This document shows positions 24,919 through 33,490 of a stretch of DNA of 64,000 bases, in pieces. The stretch's first letter is position 1, and each line of letters starts with the position of its first letter. Source of the stretch: Streptomyces clavuligerus (lineage in GTDB: Bacteria > Actinomycetota > Actinomycetes > Streptomycetales > Streptomycetaceae); NCBI RefSeq assembly GCF_005519465.1, contig NZ_CP027858.1, forward strand, positions 2,294,001-2,358,000, given 5' to 3'. A program made the position numbers and the translations under genes. The notes beneath the pieces are model-generated. The model was not told where the DNA came from and did no database searches. It worked only from the letters and a program-made list of their open reading frames with translations.

Positions 24919-26565
24919 GTGCAGCAGGACCAGGATCTCTTGGCGCGGGCCCGGACGTGGCTGGCCGAGGACCCGGACCCGGACACCCGGGCCGAGCTGG
25001 ACCGCCTCATCGAGGCGGGCGACACGGCGGAGCTGGCCGACCGGTTCGGCGGCACCCTCCAGTTCGGCACCGCCGGACTCCGCGGCGAACTGGGCGCGGG
25101 CCCCATGCGGATGAACCGCTCCGTGGTCATCCGCGCCGCCGCGGGCCTCGCCGCGTATCTGCGGGCCCAGGGCCAGGGGGACGGCCTCGTCGTCATCGGC
25201 TACGACGCCCGCTACAAGTCGGCCGACTTCGCCCGGGACACGGCGGCGGTCATGGTCGGCGCGGGGCTGCGTGCCGCGCTGCTGCCCCGTCCGCTGCCGA
25301 CGCCCGTCCTCGCCTTCGCGATAAGGGAGCTGGGCGCCGTGGCCGGGGTGGAGGTCACCGCCAGCCACAACCCGCCGCGCGACAACGGCTACAAGGTCTA
25401 TCTGGGCGACGGCTCCCAGATCGTGCCCCCGGCGGACACCGGGATCGCGGCGGAGATCGCCGCGGTCCGCTCCCTGGCCGACGTCCCGCGCCCCGACTCC
25501 GGCTGGCAGGTCCTCGGCGACGAGGTCCTGGACGCCTATCTGGCCCGTACGGACGCCGTCCTCACCCCCGGTTCGCCGCGCACCGCCCGGGTCGTCCACA
25601 CCGCGCTGCACGGGGTGGGCACGGCCGTGCTGACGGCCGCGTTCGCCCGCGCGGGCTTCCCCGAGCCGGTGCTCGTGGCGGAGCAGGCCGAGCCCGACCC
25701 GGCGTTCCCGACGGTGGCCTTCCCCAACCCGGAGGAGCCGGGCGCGATGGACCTCGCGTTCGAGACCGCCCGCCGGGTCCGGCCGGACATCGTGATCGCC
25801 AACGACCCCGACGCGGACCGCTGCGCCGTCGCCGTCCCCGACGGCGAGGACTGGCGGATGCTCCGCGGCGACGAGGTCGGCGCCCTGCTCGCCGCCCATC
25901 TGGTCCGGGGCGGCGCGCACGGCACCTTCGCCGAGTCGATCGTCTCCTCCTCGCTGCTGGGCCGGATCGCCGAGGCGGCCGGCGTCGGCCACGAGGAGAC
26001 CCTCACCGGCTTCAAGTGGATCGCCCGGGTCGAGGGGCTGCGCTACGGGTACGAGGAGGCGCTGGGCTACTGCGTCGACCCCGAGGGCGTCCGGGACAAG
26101 GACGGCATCACGGCGGCGCTGCTCGTCGCCGAGCTGGCGTCCGTCCTCAAGGAGGAGGGCCGCACCCTCACGGACCTGCTGGACGAGCTGGCCGTGGCAC
26201 ACGGTCTGCACGCCACCGACCAGCTCTCGGTACGGGTGAAGGACCTCGGCATCATCGCGGACGCCATGCGCGCCCTGCGGTCCGCCCCGCCCGCCGAACT
26301 GGCCGGTCTCGCGGTGACCTCGGCCGAGGACCTGAGCGAGGGCAGCGCCGCGCTGCCCCCGACGGACGGTCTGCGCTACTACCTCGACGGCGCGTTCAAG
26401 GCCCGTGTGATCGTCCGCCCCAGCGGCACCGAGCCCAAGCTCAAGTGCTACCTGGAGGTCGTGGTCCCGGTCCCCGCCCCGGCCGGCCTCCCGGCGGCCC
26501 GGGAGCGCGCCACCGAGGTCCTCACCGCCCTGAAGCGCGACCTGTCGACGGCCGCGGGCATCTGA
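24919..26565 (+). CDS. Phosphohexomutase-superfamily enzyme, probably acting as phosphopentomutase/phosphomannomutase
   Basis: 548 residues from GTG 24919, after agggg-ag. Interconverts sugar 1- and 6(5)-phosphates through a phosphoserine. Visible: GTAGLRGELGAGPMRMN near 50; catalytic phosphoserine loop VTASHNPPRDNGYKVY (near 155); metal loop NDPDADRCAVA (near 297); sugar-specificity loop YEEALGYCVDPEG (near 375); phosphate-binding RPSGTEPKLKCYLE (near 505). The length and EEALGY loop match the Gram-positive PgcA/PmmB branch, some members of which act on ribose-1-phosphate and deoxyribose-1-phosphate. No deoB-type phosphopentomutase is present, so between pnp and deoC this gene is the natural candidate for that step. 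Inference from context, not sequence proof. Confidence 0.9.
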   Translation: MQQDQDLLARARTWLAEDPDPDTRAELDRLIEAGDTAELADRFGGTLQFGTAGLRGELGAGPMRMNRSVVIRAAAGLAAYLRAQGQGDGLVVIGYDARYKSADFARDTAAVMVGAGLRAALLPRPLPTPVLAFAIRELGAVAGVEVTASHNPPRDNGYKVYLGDGSQIVPPADTGIAAEIAAVRSLADVPRPDSGWQVLGDEVLDAYLARTDAVLTPGSPRTARVVHTALHGVGTAVLTAAFARAGFPEPVLVAEQAEPDPAFPTVAFPNPEEPGAMDLAFETARRVRPDIVIANDPDADRCAVAVPDGEDWRMLRGDEVGALLAAHLVRGGAHGTFAESIVSSSLLGRIAEAAGVGHEETLTGFKWIARVEGLRYGYEEALGYCVDPEGVRDKDGITAALLVAELASVLKEEGRTLTDLLDELAVAHGLHATDQLSVRVKDLGIIADAMRALRSAPPAELAGLAVTSAEDLSEGSAALPPTDGLRYYLDGAFKARVIVRPSGTEPKLKCYLEVVVPVPAPAGLPAARERATEVLTALKRDLSTAAGI

Positions 26566-26572
26566 CCCCGCC

Positions 26573-26601
26573 CCCGGCCGCCCCGCCACGGGGCGGCCGG
26601 G
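26573..26601 (+). terminator. Terminator after the mutase gene
   Basis: Perfect 12-bp arms cccggccgcccc / ggggcggccggg with a 5-base loop, eight bases after the stop codon. Confidence 0.8.
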
Positions 26602-26809
26602 CCCTCACAGACCACTGCGAACACCGGCACCGCCGGGACGCGCCGGGCGGTACCGGCCCCCTGGCCAGGGCTCCCCGTCCACCGGGGACCGGACCCACCG
26701 CCGGGGCGGGACGACCGCCGCCCGGCGGTCACGGGCTTCCCGGGCGTACGGGTGAATCTGCCGCGGAATCCCGGGTGCGGGGCGTGCTCGTGGCGGTGGG
26801 ACGGCGATC

Positions 26810-28063
26810 GTGAGCCGGACGTGCCCGCCGACATCAGGAGCCGCGCCGTTGTCCCCCGCCGCGACCGCTCACCCTTCCTCCTCCCCCTCCGTCCCCGCGT
26901 CCCGGCGGACCCGGGGTCCGTCGGAGAGGGCCGCCGGGAGCGCGGGGCCGGGCGGACGGCTGGCGCGGTCCCTGCGGCGGGCCGCGCCCGCGCTCGCCGC
27001 GTACACCGCCGTGCGGCTCTGCGGGCTGCTGCTGGTCGCCCGGCTCGCGCACGCGCAGGGCACCGGCCTCTGGCCGGTGCTCGCGTCCTCCTGGGACTCG
27101 GACTGGTACCTGGGCATCGCGGCCCACGGCTACGCCGACTCCCTGGGCACCCGGGTCAACGCCAACAACCTGGCCTTCTTCCCGCTCTACCCGGTCCTCG
27201 TACGCGGGCTCGCCGCACTCGTGCCCGGCCCGGCCGCGGCGGCGGCGCTGCTGCTCGCGGTGGGGTGTTCCCTGCTCGCCGCGTGGGGCGTCTTCGCCGT
27301 GGGCGACCGGCTCCACGGCCGCCGCGCCGGCACCCTGCTCGCGGTGGCCTGGGGAGCGCTGCCGGTGGCGCAGGTCCAGTGGATGGCGTACACGGAGTCG
27401 CTGTTCACGGCGCTGGCCGCGTGGTCGCTGTACGCGGCGCTCGGCGGCCGGTGGCCCCTCGCGGGCGCCCTCGCGGCGCTGGCGGGGCTGACCCGCCCCA
27501 CCGGAGTCGCCGTGGCCGCGGCCGTCACCCTGGCCGCCCTGCTCGCCTGCCGCCGCGCACCCCGCGTCCGGGCGGTGACGGGCGCGCTGCTCGCGCCGCT
27601 GGGCTGGCTGGCGTATGTCGCCTGGGTGGGGCTGCGGGTCGGCCGCCCGGACGGCTATTTCGCCGTCCAGCGGCTGTGGAAGAACGAGTGGGACGGGGGC
27701 CGCGCCACCCTGCTGGAGCTGCGTCAGCAACTGCTCTACGCGAGCCGTCCACCGCTGTTCGTGCTGCTGGTCTCGGCGGTGCTGATCGTCTCGTCGGTGC
27801 TGTACGTGCTGTCGCTCGCCGACCGGCAGCCGCTGGTGCTGCTGGTGTTCAGCGGGGTGCTGCTGCTGGTGGTGCTGGGGAGCGCGGGGGTCTACTTCCC
27901 CCGGGCCCGCTTCCTGCTGCCCGCCTTCCCCCTGCTGCTGCCCGTCGCGCGGGCGCTCGCCGCCGCGCGTCCGGTGACGGTGGCCGTGGTGCTCGTCTCG
28001 GCGACGGCGCTGTCGGCGTGGACGGGCGCGCACATGCTCCTGGTGTGGAACGGTCCGCCCTGA
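26810..28063 (+). CDS. PIG-V-like GT-C mannosyltransferase family membrane protein
   Basis: 417 residues from GTG 26810; a TTG at 26849 has a better ribosome site (aggag, 8 bases) and would remove 13 residues. After a basic, Ser/Pro-rich cytoplasmic lead, about 9-10 membrane segments follow. The first extracytoplasmic loop carries WDSDWYLGIAAHGYAD, with the acidic residues of GT-C glycosyltransferases, then NNLAFFPLYPVLVR and later AYTESLF and LTRPTG, all hallmarks of the PIG-V/DUF2029-like group that adds mannose or other sugars from polyprenyl-phosphate donors. The acceptor is unknown; cell-wall glycans or protein O-mannosylation are options. Single gene after a terminator; the next gene is on the other strand. 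Confidence 0.85.
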   Translation: MSRTCPPTSGAAPLSPAATAHPSSSPSVPASRRTRGPSERAAGSAGPGGRLARSLRRAAPALAAYTAVRLCGLLLVARLAHAQGTGLWPVLASSWDSDWYLGIAAHGYADSLGTRVNANNLAFFPLYPVLVRGLAALVPGPAAAAALLLAVGCSLLAAWGVFAVGDRLHGRRAGTLLAVAWGALPVAQVQWMAYTESLFTALAAWSLYAALGGRWPLAGALAALAGLTRPTGVAVAAAVTLAALLACRRAPRVRAVTGALLAPLGWLAYVAWVGLRVGRPDGYFAVQRLWKNEWDGGRATLLELRQQLLYASRPPLFVLLVSAVLIVSSVLYVLSLADRQPLVLLVFSGVLLLVVLGSAGVYFPRARFLLPAFPLLLPVARALAAARPVTVAVVLVSATALSAWTGAHMLLVWNGPP

Positions 28064-28099
28064 CGGGGGTCCGCCCCGCGACGCCCGCCCGCGGCGGGG

Positions 28100-28717
28100 T
28101 CACCCCAGCGCGAAGAGAACGGCGAGCAGCACCGCGCCGACGGCGGCCGGGGCCATGATCTCGTACGCCCAGCGGATCGCGACCTCGCCCTTGGTGCCCG
28201 GGCTCCCGGCGTGGTGCTCGCACAGCAGCCGCAGCTCACGGATGGTCTGATCGACCTGCGCGAGCTTCACCTCGCCCTGCGGGTTCTCCCCCTTGGCGCT
28301 CGCGCGGGCGAGCTTCATCTGCTGGCGGTTGGCCCGCTTGCGCTGCCGCAGCGAGACCGGGACGGCCCACATCGGGTACTTCGTCCCGTCCTCGGTGACC
28401 AGCTCGGTGGAGTACGCGGCCCGGAACTCGTCGACCGAGGCCCAGGGGACGTCGATCGTGCGGAACGGATTGCGGACCCGCACCCGGCGCTCGCCCGCGA
28501 GGACGACGGGCCGCAGGGTGAACGCCACCACCAGCGGCAGCACCAGCAGCAGCCAGGCGACGGCGAACCAGGGCGTGCGCCCCTCGCCCCGGAGGATCGC
28601 GTCCCCGCCGAGCCACACGGCCAGGCCGAGCAGCAGCACACCCCCCACCATTCCGGCGGGTGATCGGAACGCCCGATCCGGGTACGAGGACTCCACGGGC
28701 GGCTGCGAGCTGGTCAT
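28100..28717 (-). CDS. Bacterial PH-domain membrane protein
   Basis: 205 residues from ATG 28717. Two hydrophobic segments near residues 25-72 (VGGVLLLGLAVWLGG; FAVAWLLLVLPLVVAF), then a PH-like domain (about 73-120) with RRVRVRNPFRTIDVPWASVDEFRA, the b-strand pattern of DUF-type bPH proteins. A basic, coiled segment follows (RQRKRANRQQMKLARAS), and a last membrane helix reaches the C-terminus (AAVGAVLLAVLFALG). Such proteins are common and uncharacterised in actinobacteria. It converges with the mannosyltransferase gene at a distance of only 36 bases. Confidence 0.8.
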   Translation of the reverse strand: MTSSQPPVESSYPDRAFRSPAGMVGGVLLLGLAVWLGGDAILRGEGRTPWFAVAWLLLVLPLVVAFTLRPVVLAGERRVRVRNPFRTIDVPWASVDEFRAAYSTELVTEDGTKYPMWAVPVSLRQRKRANRQQMKLARASAKGENPQGEVKLAQVDQTIRELRLLCEHHAGSPGTKGEVAIRWAYEIMAPAAVGAVLLAVLFALG

Positions 28718-28813
28718 ACCCCCGATTCTGCCCCACGGCCCCCACGGGCCGCGCCCGGCTCCCGCCCCGCGCCGCCGGGTGACCCGCGCGGACGGATCAC
28801 CCGGCGCGCCTCC

Positions 28814-29227
28814 TCAGACCTGGGGCCGGAGAAAGGACACCGAGCTGATCATGTCGTTGAACCCGGGCAGTGAGGCGTAGGCGCCGACGGCGGGCAGCCG
28901 GTTCCACTTCCCGCCCAGGGCCCCGTGCTCGTAGACGATCAGAGCGCAGCTCTTCAGGGTGTGGATCGAGCTGATCCGGTCGTTCCACCGCTCCTCGATC
29001 ACATCCTGGTGCTGCGGTGCGGCGTTGCCACGGCACTCGTCGGCGTAGAACGGGTACCGCTCGCCCTCGAAGTTGATGTGCTCGTAGCCGATCGCCACCA
29101 GGATGCCCCCGTGGGGCCCCGTCCGCTCCGGCCGCGGCGCGGCGTCGGCCACCCCCGCCGTGCCGATCAGCAGCGCAAGACACGCACCCGCCGTGACCAG
29201 AGCCTTCGTCCCCGTCCGCTGGACCAT
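28814..29227 (-). CDS. Secreted beta/gamma-crystallin-like small protein (paralogue 1)
   Basis: 137 residues from ATG 29227, with ggaggg upstream. Sec signal peptide of about 29 residues ending ADAA. The mature part of about 108 residues contains IAIGYEHINFEG-like and VYEHGALGGKW segments, each followed by NDRISSIHTL and NDMISSVSFL: the N/D-D-x-x-S-S pattern is typical of beta/gamma-crystallin Greek-key motifs, which often bind calcium. Two cysteines (ADECRG, LKSCAL) could form a disulfide. The next upstream gene is a clear paralogue with the same layout. Comparable Streptomyces proteins are also filed as I36-family peptidase inhibitors (SMPI-like). Activity unknown. Confidence 0.8.
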   Translation of the reverse strand: MVQRTGTKALVTAGACLALLIGTAGVADAAPRPERTGPHGGILVAIGYEHINFEGERYPFYADECRGNAAPQHQDVIEERWNDRISSIHTLKSCALIVYEHGALGGKWNRLPAVGAYASLPGFNDMISSVSFLRPQV

Positions 29228-29257
29228 CGCACCCTCCGATTCCGCTGGATTCCCACA

Positions 29258-29325
29258 CGTCGTTGTCGTCGTGTCGTCGTTGCCGTCGTTATCGCTGTTG
29301 GCGCTGTTGTCGCCGTCGCCGTACG
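29258..29325. repeat. GTC/GTT trinucleotide-like tract
   Basis: Runs of cgttgtcgtcgtgtcgtcg and related ttgtcgccg words fill the space between the two crystallin-like genes; simple-sequence DNA without coding signs. Confidence 0.6.
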
Positions 29326-29349
29326 GCCTTCGCCGTCCGCCCCGGCCGG

Positions 29350-29772
29350 TCAGGACCAGGGTCTGATGAACGTGACCGAGCTGACCCGGTCGTTGAAAAA
29401 GCCGAGCACGGGGTAGCTCGCGCCTGCCGAGAGCTGGAGGAACCGGCCCTTCCCACCGCTGTGCTCATAGGTGAGCAGATGGCACTCGGGCCCGATCCGT
29501 ATCGAGCTGATCCGGTCGTTCCAGCCCCAGGGCAGGTCGTCGATGACCTGGGGCACCTGGATGTCGCGGCACTTCTGCGCGTAGAACGCGATGCTCGCGC
29601 CCTGGTGGCCGGCGTGCTCGTGGGCCACCGCCACCAGCACCCCGCCGCTGCCGATCCGGACGGACTCCACCGCGGCGCGCGGGGTCGCGTCCGCCGTTCC
29701 CGCCGCGCCGAGGACGAGCGCCATGCCCACCCCCGCCGCCATGAGGCCCGCTGATCCGAGTCGCTGAGGCAT
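29350..29772 (-). CDS. Secreted beta/gamma-crystallin-like small protein (paralogue 2)
   Basis: 140 residues from ATG 29772, preceded by ggagg; the ORF extends further upstream without signal-peptide logic. Signal peptide ends at about residue 30 (TADATP). Two motifs NDRISSIRI and NDRVSSVTFI follow AHEHAGHQG and YEHSGGKGRF, matching paralogue 1 step by step, with cysteines at equivalent places (AQKCRD, GPECHL). The C-terminus FIRPWS parallels FLRPQV. Tandem duplication is the simplest origin. The divergent upstream region leads to deoC. Confidence 0.8.
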   Translation of the reverse strand: MPQRLGSAGLMAAGVGMALVLGAAGTADATPRAAVESVRIGSGGVLVAVAHEHAGHQGASIAFYAQKCRDIQVPQVIDDLPWGWNDRISSIRIGPECHLLTYEHSGGKGRFLQLSAGASYPVLGFFNDRVSSVTFIRPWS

Positions 29773-30020
29773 CTCTCCGTCCTCCAGGGTCGGTGGATGA
29801 TCGCCGGGCCTGCGCCCGGCACGGTGCGGCCGCCCACTTCCACGCGCCCTCCGGAGGGCCGGTTCATCAGGAACGGGCCGGATAAATCCCGGGCCATCAC
29901 CCATGAAAACTGCGCAAAACCCCACAAGGACGGGCCGAGTCGGGCAGGACCCGGGCACAATCGGGCGCAACCCGGGTGGAGCGGGGGTGGAACCGGGCCG
30001 GGGCCGGGACGAGCACACCC

Positions 30021-30030
30021 CCTGTACAGG
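30021..30030. promoter_or_regulatory. CCTGTACAGG palindrome before deoC
   Basis: Perfect 10-bp palindrome three bases before the CTACGCGCGTAG operator. A related element, ccctgtgtacaggg, lies just upstream of the adenosine deaminase start (about 42027-42040). Either could be a second regulator site; significance uncertain. Confidence 0.4.
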
Positions 30031-30033
30031 CAG

Positions 30034-30045
30034 CTACGCGCGTAG
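30034..30045. promoter_or_regulatory. CTACGCGCGTAG palindrome before deoC
   Basis: Exact copy of the pnp operator, ending 13 bases before the deoC GTG. At this distance it must overlap the transcription start or the ribosome-binding region, fitting repression. Confidence 0.8.
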
Positions 30046-30058
30046 ATATGCTCGGCTG

Positions 30059-31015
30059 GTGAGCATGCCCATCGCACCCGCATCCGCCCTCCCGGAGGTC
30101 ACCGCCTCCGATCAAGCCCTCCGTCGCTTTCTGCACGGGCTCCCGGGGGTCGACCCCGTCGGGCTCGAAGCGCGGGCCGCGTCCCTCGGGACCCGGTCGA
30201 TCAAGACGAGCGCCAAGGCGTACGCCATCGATCTGGCGATCTCGATGATCGACCTCACCACGCTCGAAGGCGCCGACACCCCGGGCAAGGTCCGGTCCCT
30301 GGCCGCCAAGGCCGTGCACCCCGACCCGACCGACCGGACCAGCCCGACGACCGCCGCCGTCTGCGTCTACCCGGACCTGGTGGCCACCGCCAAGGAGGCG
30401 CTGAACGGCGCGGACGTCAAGGTCGCGTCCGTCGCCACCGCCTTCCCCGCGGGCCGGGCCGCCCTCGGCGTCAAGCTCGCCGACACCCGGGACGCGGTCG
30501 CCGCCGGGGCCGACGAGATCGACATGGTCATCGACCGCGGTGCCTTCCTGGCCGGAAAGTATCTGAAGGTCTACGAGGAGATCCTCGCCGTCAAGGAGGC
30601 CGCGGGCCCGGCCCGGCTGAAGGTCATCTTCGAGACCGGCGAGCTGTCGACGTACGACAACATCCGCCGCGCGAGCTGGCTCGGCATGCTCGCGGGTGCC
30701 GACTTCATCAAGACCTCCACCGGGAAGGTCGCGGTCAACGCCACCCCGGCCAACACCCTGCTGATGCTGGAGGCCGTCCGGGACTTCCGGCTCCAGACCG
30801 GTGTCCAGGTCGGGGTGAAGCCCGCGGGAGGCATCCGCACCACCAAGGACGCGATCAAGTTCCTCGTCCTGGTCAACGAGACCGCGGGCCCGGACTGGCT
30901 GGCCAACCGGTGGTTCCGTTTCGGTGCCTCCAGCCTGCTCAACGATCTGCTGATGCAGCGCCAGAAGCTGGCCACCGGCCGCTACTCCGGCCCCGACTAC
31001 GTGACTGTGGACTGA
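30059..31015 (+). CDS. deoC: Deoxyribose-phosphate aldolase
   Basis: 318 residues from GTG 30059 (ATG 30065 possible). Cleaves 2-deoxy-D-ribose-5-phosphate into D-glyceraldehyde-3-phosphate and acetaldehyde. Visible: IDLTTLEG at the start of the barrel, AAVCVYPDLVATA, VASVATAFPAG, AGADEIDMVIDRGAFLAG, KVIFETGEL, FIKTSTGK with the Schiff-base lysine, VGVKPAGGIRTTKDA with the second active-site lysine. It is longer than E. coli DeoC (259) owing to N- and C-terminal extensions, as in the actinobacterial/human-like class. The aldehyde dehydrogenase gene starts five bases after the stop, so acetaldehyde removal is translationally close. Preceded by the shared operator. Confidence 0.97.
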   Translation: MSMPIAPASALPEVTASDQALRRFLHGLPGVDPVGLEARAASLGTRSIKTSAKAYAIDLAISMIDLTTLEGADTPGKVRSLAAKAVHPDPTDRTSPTTAAVCVYPDLVATAKEALNGADVKVASVATAFPAGRAALGVKLADTRDAVAAGADEIDMVIDRGAFLAGKYLKVYEEILAVKEAAGPARLKVIFETGELSTYDNIRRASWLGMLAGADFIKTSTGKVAVNATPANTLLMLEAVRDFRLQTGVQVGVKPAGGIRTTKDAIKFLVLVNETAGPDWLANRWFRFGASSLLNDLLMQRQKLATGRYSGPDYVTVD

Positions 31016-31020
31016 GCGAG

Positions 31021-32481
31021 ATGACCGAGATGACGAACACCGCCGCGGGCAACCCGTTCACGTACGCGCCCGCGCCCGAATCCCGCGCGATCGTCGACAT
31101 CGCCCCCTCCTACGGCCTCTTCATCGACGGGGAGTTCACCGAGTCCAGCGGCCAGGAGATGGTCAAGACCGTCTCCCCCGCCACCGAGGAGGTCCTCGCG
31201 GAGTACACGCAGGGCACCGGGGAGGACGTGGACCGCGCGGTCCGCGCCGCCCGCAAGGCGTTCTCGACGTGGTCCGCGCTGCCCGGCGCGGAGCGCGCGA
31301 AGTACCTCTTCCGGATCGCCCGGATCATCCAGGAGCGCAGCCGTGAGCTGGCCGTCCTGGAGACCCTGGACAACGGCAAGCCGATCCGGGAGACCCGGGA
31401 CGCCGATCTGCCCCTGGTGGCCGCGCACTTCTTCTACTACGCGGGCTGGGCCGACAAGCTGGGCCACGCGGGCTTCGGCCCGAACCCGCGCCCGCTGGGC
31501 GTCGCGGGCCAGGTCATCCCGTGGAACTTCCCGCTGCTGATGCTCGCCTGGAAGATCGCCCCGGCGCTGGCCGCCGGTAACACGGTGGTGCTGAAGCCCG
31601 CCGAGACCACCCCGCTCTCCGCCCTCTTCTTCGCGGACATCTGCCGTCAGGCGGGGCTGCCCAAGGGTGTCGTGAACATCGTCACCGGCGACGGCCGCAC
31701 CGGTGAGGCCCTGGTCACCCACCCGGGCATCGACAAGGTGGCCTTCACCGGCTCCACGGCGGTCGGCAAGGCCATCGCCCGCCAGGTCGCCGGGACCGGC
31801 AAGCGGCTCACCCTGGAGCTGGGCGGCAAGGGCGCCAACATCGTCTTCGACGACGCCCCGATCGACCAGGCGGTCGAGGGGATCGTCACCGGCATCTTCT
31901 TCAACCAGGGCCAGGTCTGCTGCGCGGGCTCCCGGCTGCTGGTCCAGGAGTCGATCCAGGACGAGCTGCTGGACGCGCTCAAGCGCCGGCTGGCCACGCT
32001 GCGGCTGGGCGACCCGCTGGACAAGAACACCGACATCGGCGCGATCAACTCCGCCGAGCAGCTCGCCCGGATCACCGCGCTCGCCCGCACGGGCGAGGCG
32101 GAGGGCGCCGAGCGCTGGTCCGCCCCGTGCGAGCTGCCCTCCTCGGGCTTCTGGTTCCCGCCGACCCTCTTCACCGGGGTCACGCAGGCCCACACCGTCG
32201 CCCGGGACGAGATCTTCGGCCCGGTGCTGTCGGTGCTGAGCTTCCGCACCCCCGACGAGGCCGTGGCCAAGGCCAACAACAGCCAGTACGGACTCTCCGC
32301 GGGCATCTGGACCGAGAAGGGCTCCCGCATCCTCGCCGTCGCGAACAAGCTCCGCGCGGGTGTCGTCTGGGCCAATACGTTCAACAAGTTCGACCCGACC
32401 TCGCCCTTCGGCGGCTACAAGGAGTCGGGCTTCGGCCGCGAGGGCGGTCGCCACGGCCTGGAGGCTTACCTCGATGTCTGA
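31021..32481 (+). CDS. NAD-dependent aldehyde dehydrogenase
   Basis: 486 residues from ATG 31021. Oxidises an aldehyde to the acid; next to deoC the likely substrate is acetaldehyde (inference). All functional residues are in place: PWNFPLLMLAWK with the oxyanion Asn, KPAETTP for NAD, FTGSTAVGKAI, LELGGKGANIVF with the general-base Glu, FFNQGQVCCAGSR with the nucleophilic Cys, and EIFGPVLSVL. Length is normal for class ALDH. Its last eight bases overlap the start of the second ALDH-like gene, implying coordinated, perhaps stoichiometric expression. Confidence 0.95.
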   Translation: MTEMTNTAAGNPFTYAPAPESRAIVDIAPSYGLFIDGEFTESSGQEMVKTVSPATEEVLAEYTQGTGEDVDRAVRAARKAFSTWSALPGAERAKYLFRIARIIQERSRELAVLETLDNGKPIRETRDADLPLVAAHFFYYAGWADKLGHAGFGPNPRPLGVAGQVIPWNFPLLMLAWKIAPALAAGNTVVLKPAETTPLSALFFADICRQAGLPKGVVNIVTGDGRTGEALVTHPGIDKVAFTGSTAVGKAIARQVAGTGKRLTLELGGKGANIVFDDAPIDQAVEGIVTGIFFNQGQVCCAGSRLLVQESIQDELLDALKRRLATLRLGDPLDKNTDIGAINSAEQLARITALARTGEAEGAERWSAPCELPSSGFWFPPTLFTGVTQAHTVARDEIFGPVLSVLSFRTPDEAVAKANNSQYGLSAGIWTEKGSRILAVANKLRAGVVWANTFNKFDPTSPFGGYKESGFGREGGRHGLEAYLDV

Positions 32482-33370
32482 GTCCGCACGACTGCATGTG
32501 TTCAAGACCTACAAGCTGTACGTGGGCGGGAAGTTCCCGCGTTCCGAGAGCGGCCGGGTGTACGAGGTGACCGACGCGAAGGGCACATGGCTGGCGAACG
32601 CCCCTCTCTCCTCCCGCAAGGACGCCCGGGACGCCGTCGTCGCGGCCCGCAAGGCGGTGGGCGGCTGGTCGGGAGCGACCGCGTACAACCGGGGGCAGAT
32701 CCTCTACCGCGTCGCCGAGATGCTGGAGGGCCGCCGCGAGCAGTTCGTCCGTGAGGTCGCGGACGCGGAGGGGCTGTCCAAGTCCAAGGCGGCGGCGCAG
32801 GTGGACGCGGCCGTCGACCGCTGGGTCTGGTACGCCGGGTGGACCGACAAGATCGCCCAGGTGGTCGGCGGCGCCAACCCGGTCGCCGGGCCGTTCTTCA
32901 ACCTCTCCACGCCCGAGCCGACCGGTGTGGTCGCGGTCCTCGCCCCGCAGGAGTCCTCGTTCCTGGGGCTGGTCTCCGTGATCGCCCCGGTGATCGCCAC
33001 CGGCAACACGGCCGTCGTCGTGGCGAGCGAGCGGGCCCCGCTGCCCGCGCTCTCCCTCGGCGAGGTGCTGGCCACGTCCGACCTGCCGGGCGGTGTGGTC
33101 AACGTCCTCTCCGGCCGGACCGCGGAGCTCGCGGCCCCGCTCGCCGCGCACCAGGACGTCAACGCGATCGACCTCACGGGCGCGGTGGCCGACGAGTCCC
33201 TGGCCAAGGAGCTGGAGATCGCGGCGGCGGACAACCTCAAGCGGGTGCTGCGCCCGCGTGCCGAGGAGTGGGCCACCGAGCCGGACATCCACCGGATGAC
33301 GGCGTTCCTGGAGACCAAGACGGTCTGGCACCCCACCGGGGCGCTGGGCGCGGCGGGTTCCTCGTACTGA
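32474..33370 (+). CDS. Short aldehyde-dehydrogenase-like protein without catalytic domain residues
   Basis: 298 residues from ATG 32474. The first 260 residues follow the ALDH cofactor-domain plan: TYKLYVGGKFPRSESGR, AVVAARKAVGGWSG, ILYRVAEMLEGR, WYAGWTDKIAQ, GVVAVLAPQESSFLGLV where active enzymes have PWNFP, and GGVVNVLSG. The protein ends before or without the segment that would carry ELGGK and GQVC; I find neither Glu nor Cys motif. It is thus a pseudo-ALDH of about 60% of normal length, not a frameshift product, since codon use is normal and the end is clean. Together with the preceding gene it looks like a split version of two-domain ALDH16 proteins, whose C-terminal ALDH-like domain is inactive and structural. 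Confidence 0.85.
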   Translation: MSESARLHVFKTYKLYVGGKFPRSESGRVYEVTDAKGTWLANAPLSSRKDARDAVVAARKAVGGWSGATAYNRGQILYRVAEMLEGRREQFVREVADAEGLSKSKAAAQVDAAVDRWVWYAGWTDKIAQVVGGANPVAGPFFNLSTPEPTGVVAVLAPQESSFLGLVSVIAPVIATGNTAVVVASERAPLPALSLGEVLATSDLPGGVVNVLSGRTAELAAPLAAHQDVNAIDLTGAVADESLAKELEIAAADNLKRVLRPRAEEWATEPDIHRMTAFLETKTVWHPTGALGAAGSSY

Positions 33371-33426
33371 GCCGCTGAGCCGCTGAGCGCACCGGGCACT
33401 CCGGGCCGCTGAGCCGCCCGCGGCAC

Positions 33427-33475
33427 CGGCGCCCCTGTCCCGTCCCGTCGTCCCGGCGGGCGGACGGGGGCGCCG
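33427..33475. terminator. Terminator between convergent ALDH-like and secreted-protein genes
   Basis: cggcgcccc / ggggcgccg, a perfect 9-bp stem, with inner partial pairing. A small direct repeat gagccgct (x3) lies just before at about 33369-33413. Confidence 0.6.
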
Positions 33476-33490
33476 CCGTGTACGGGCCCC

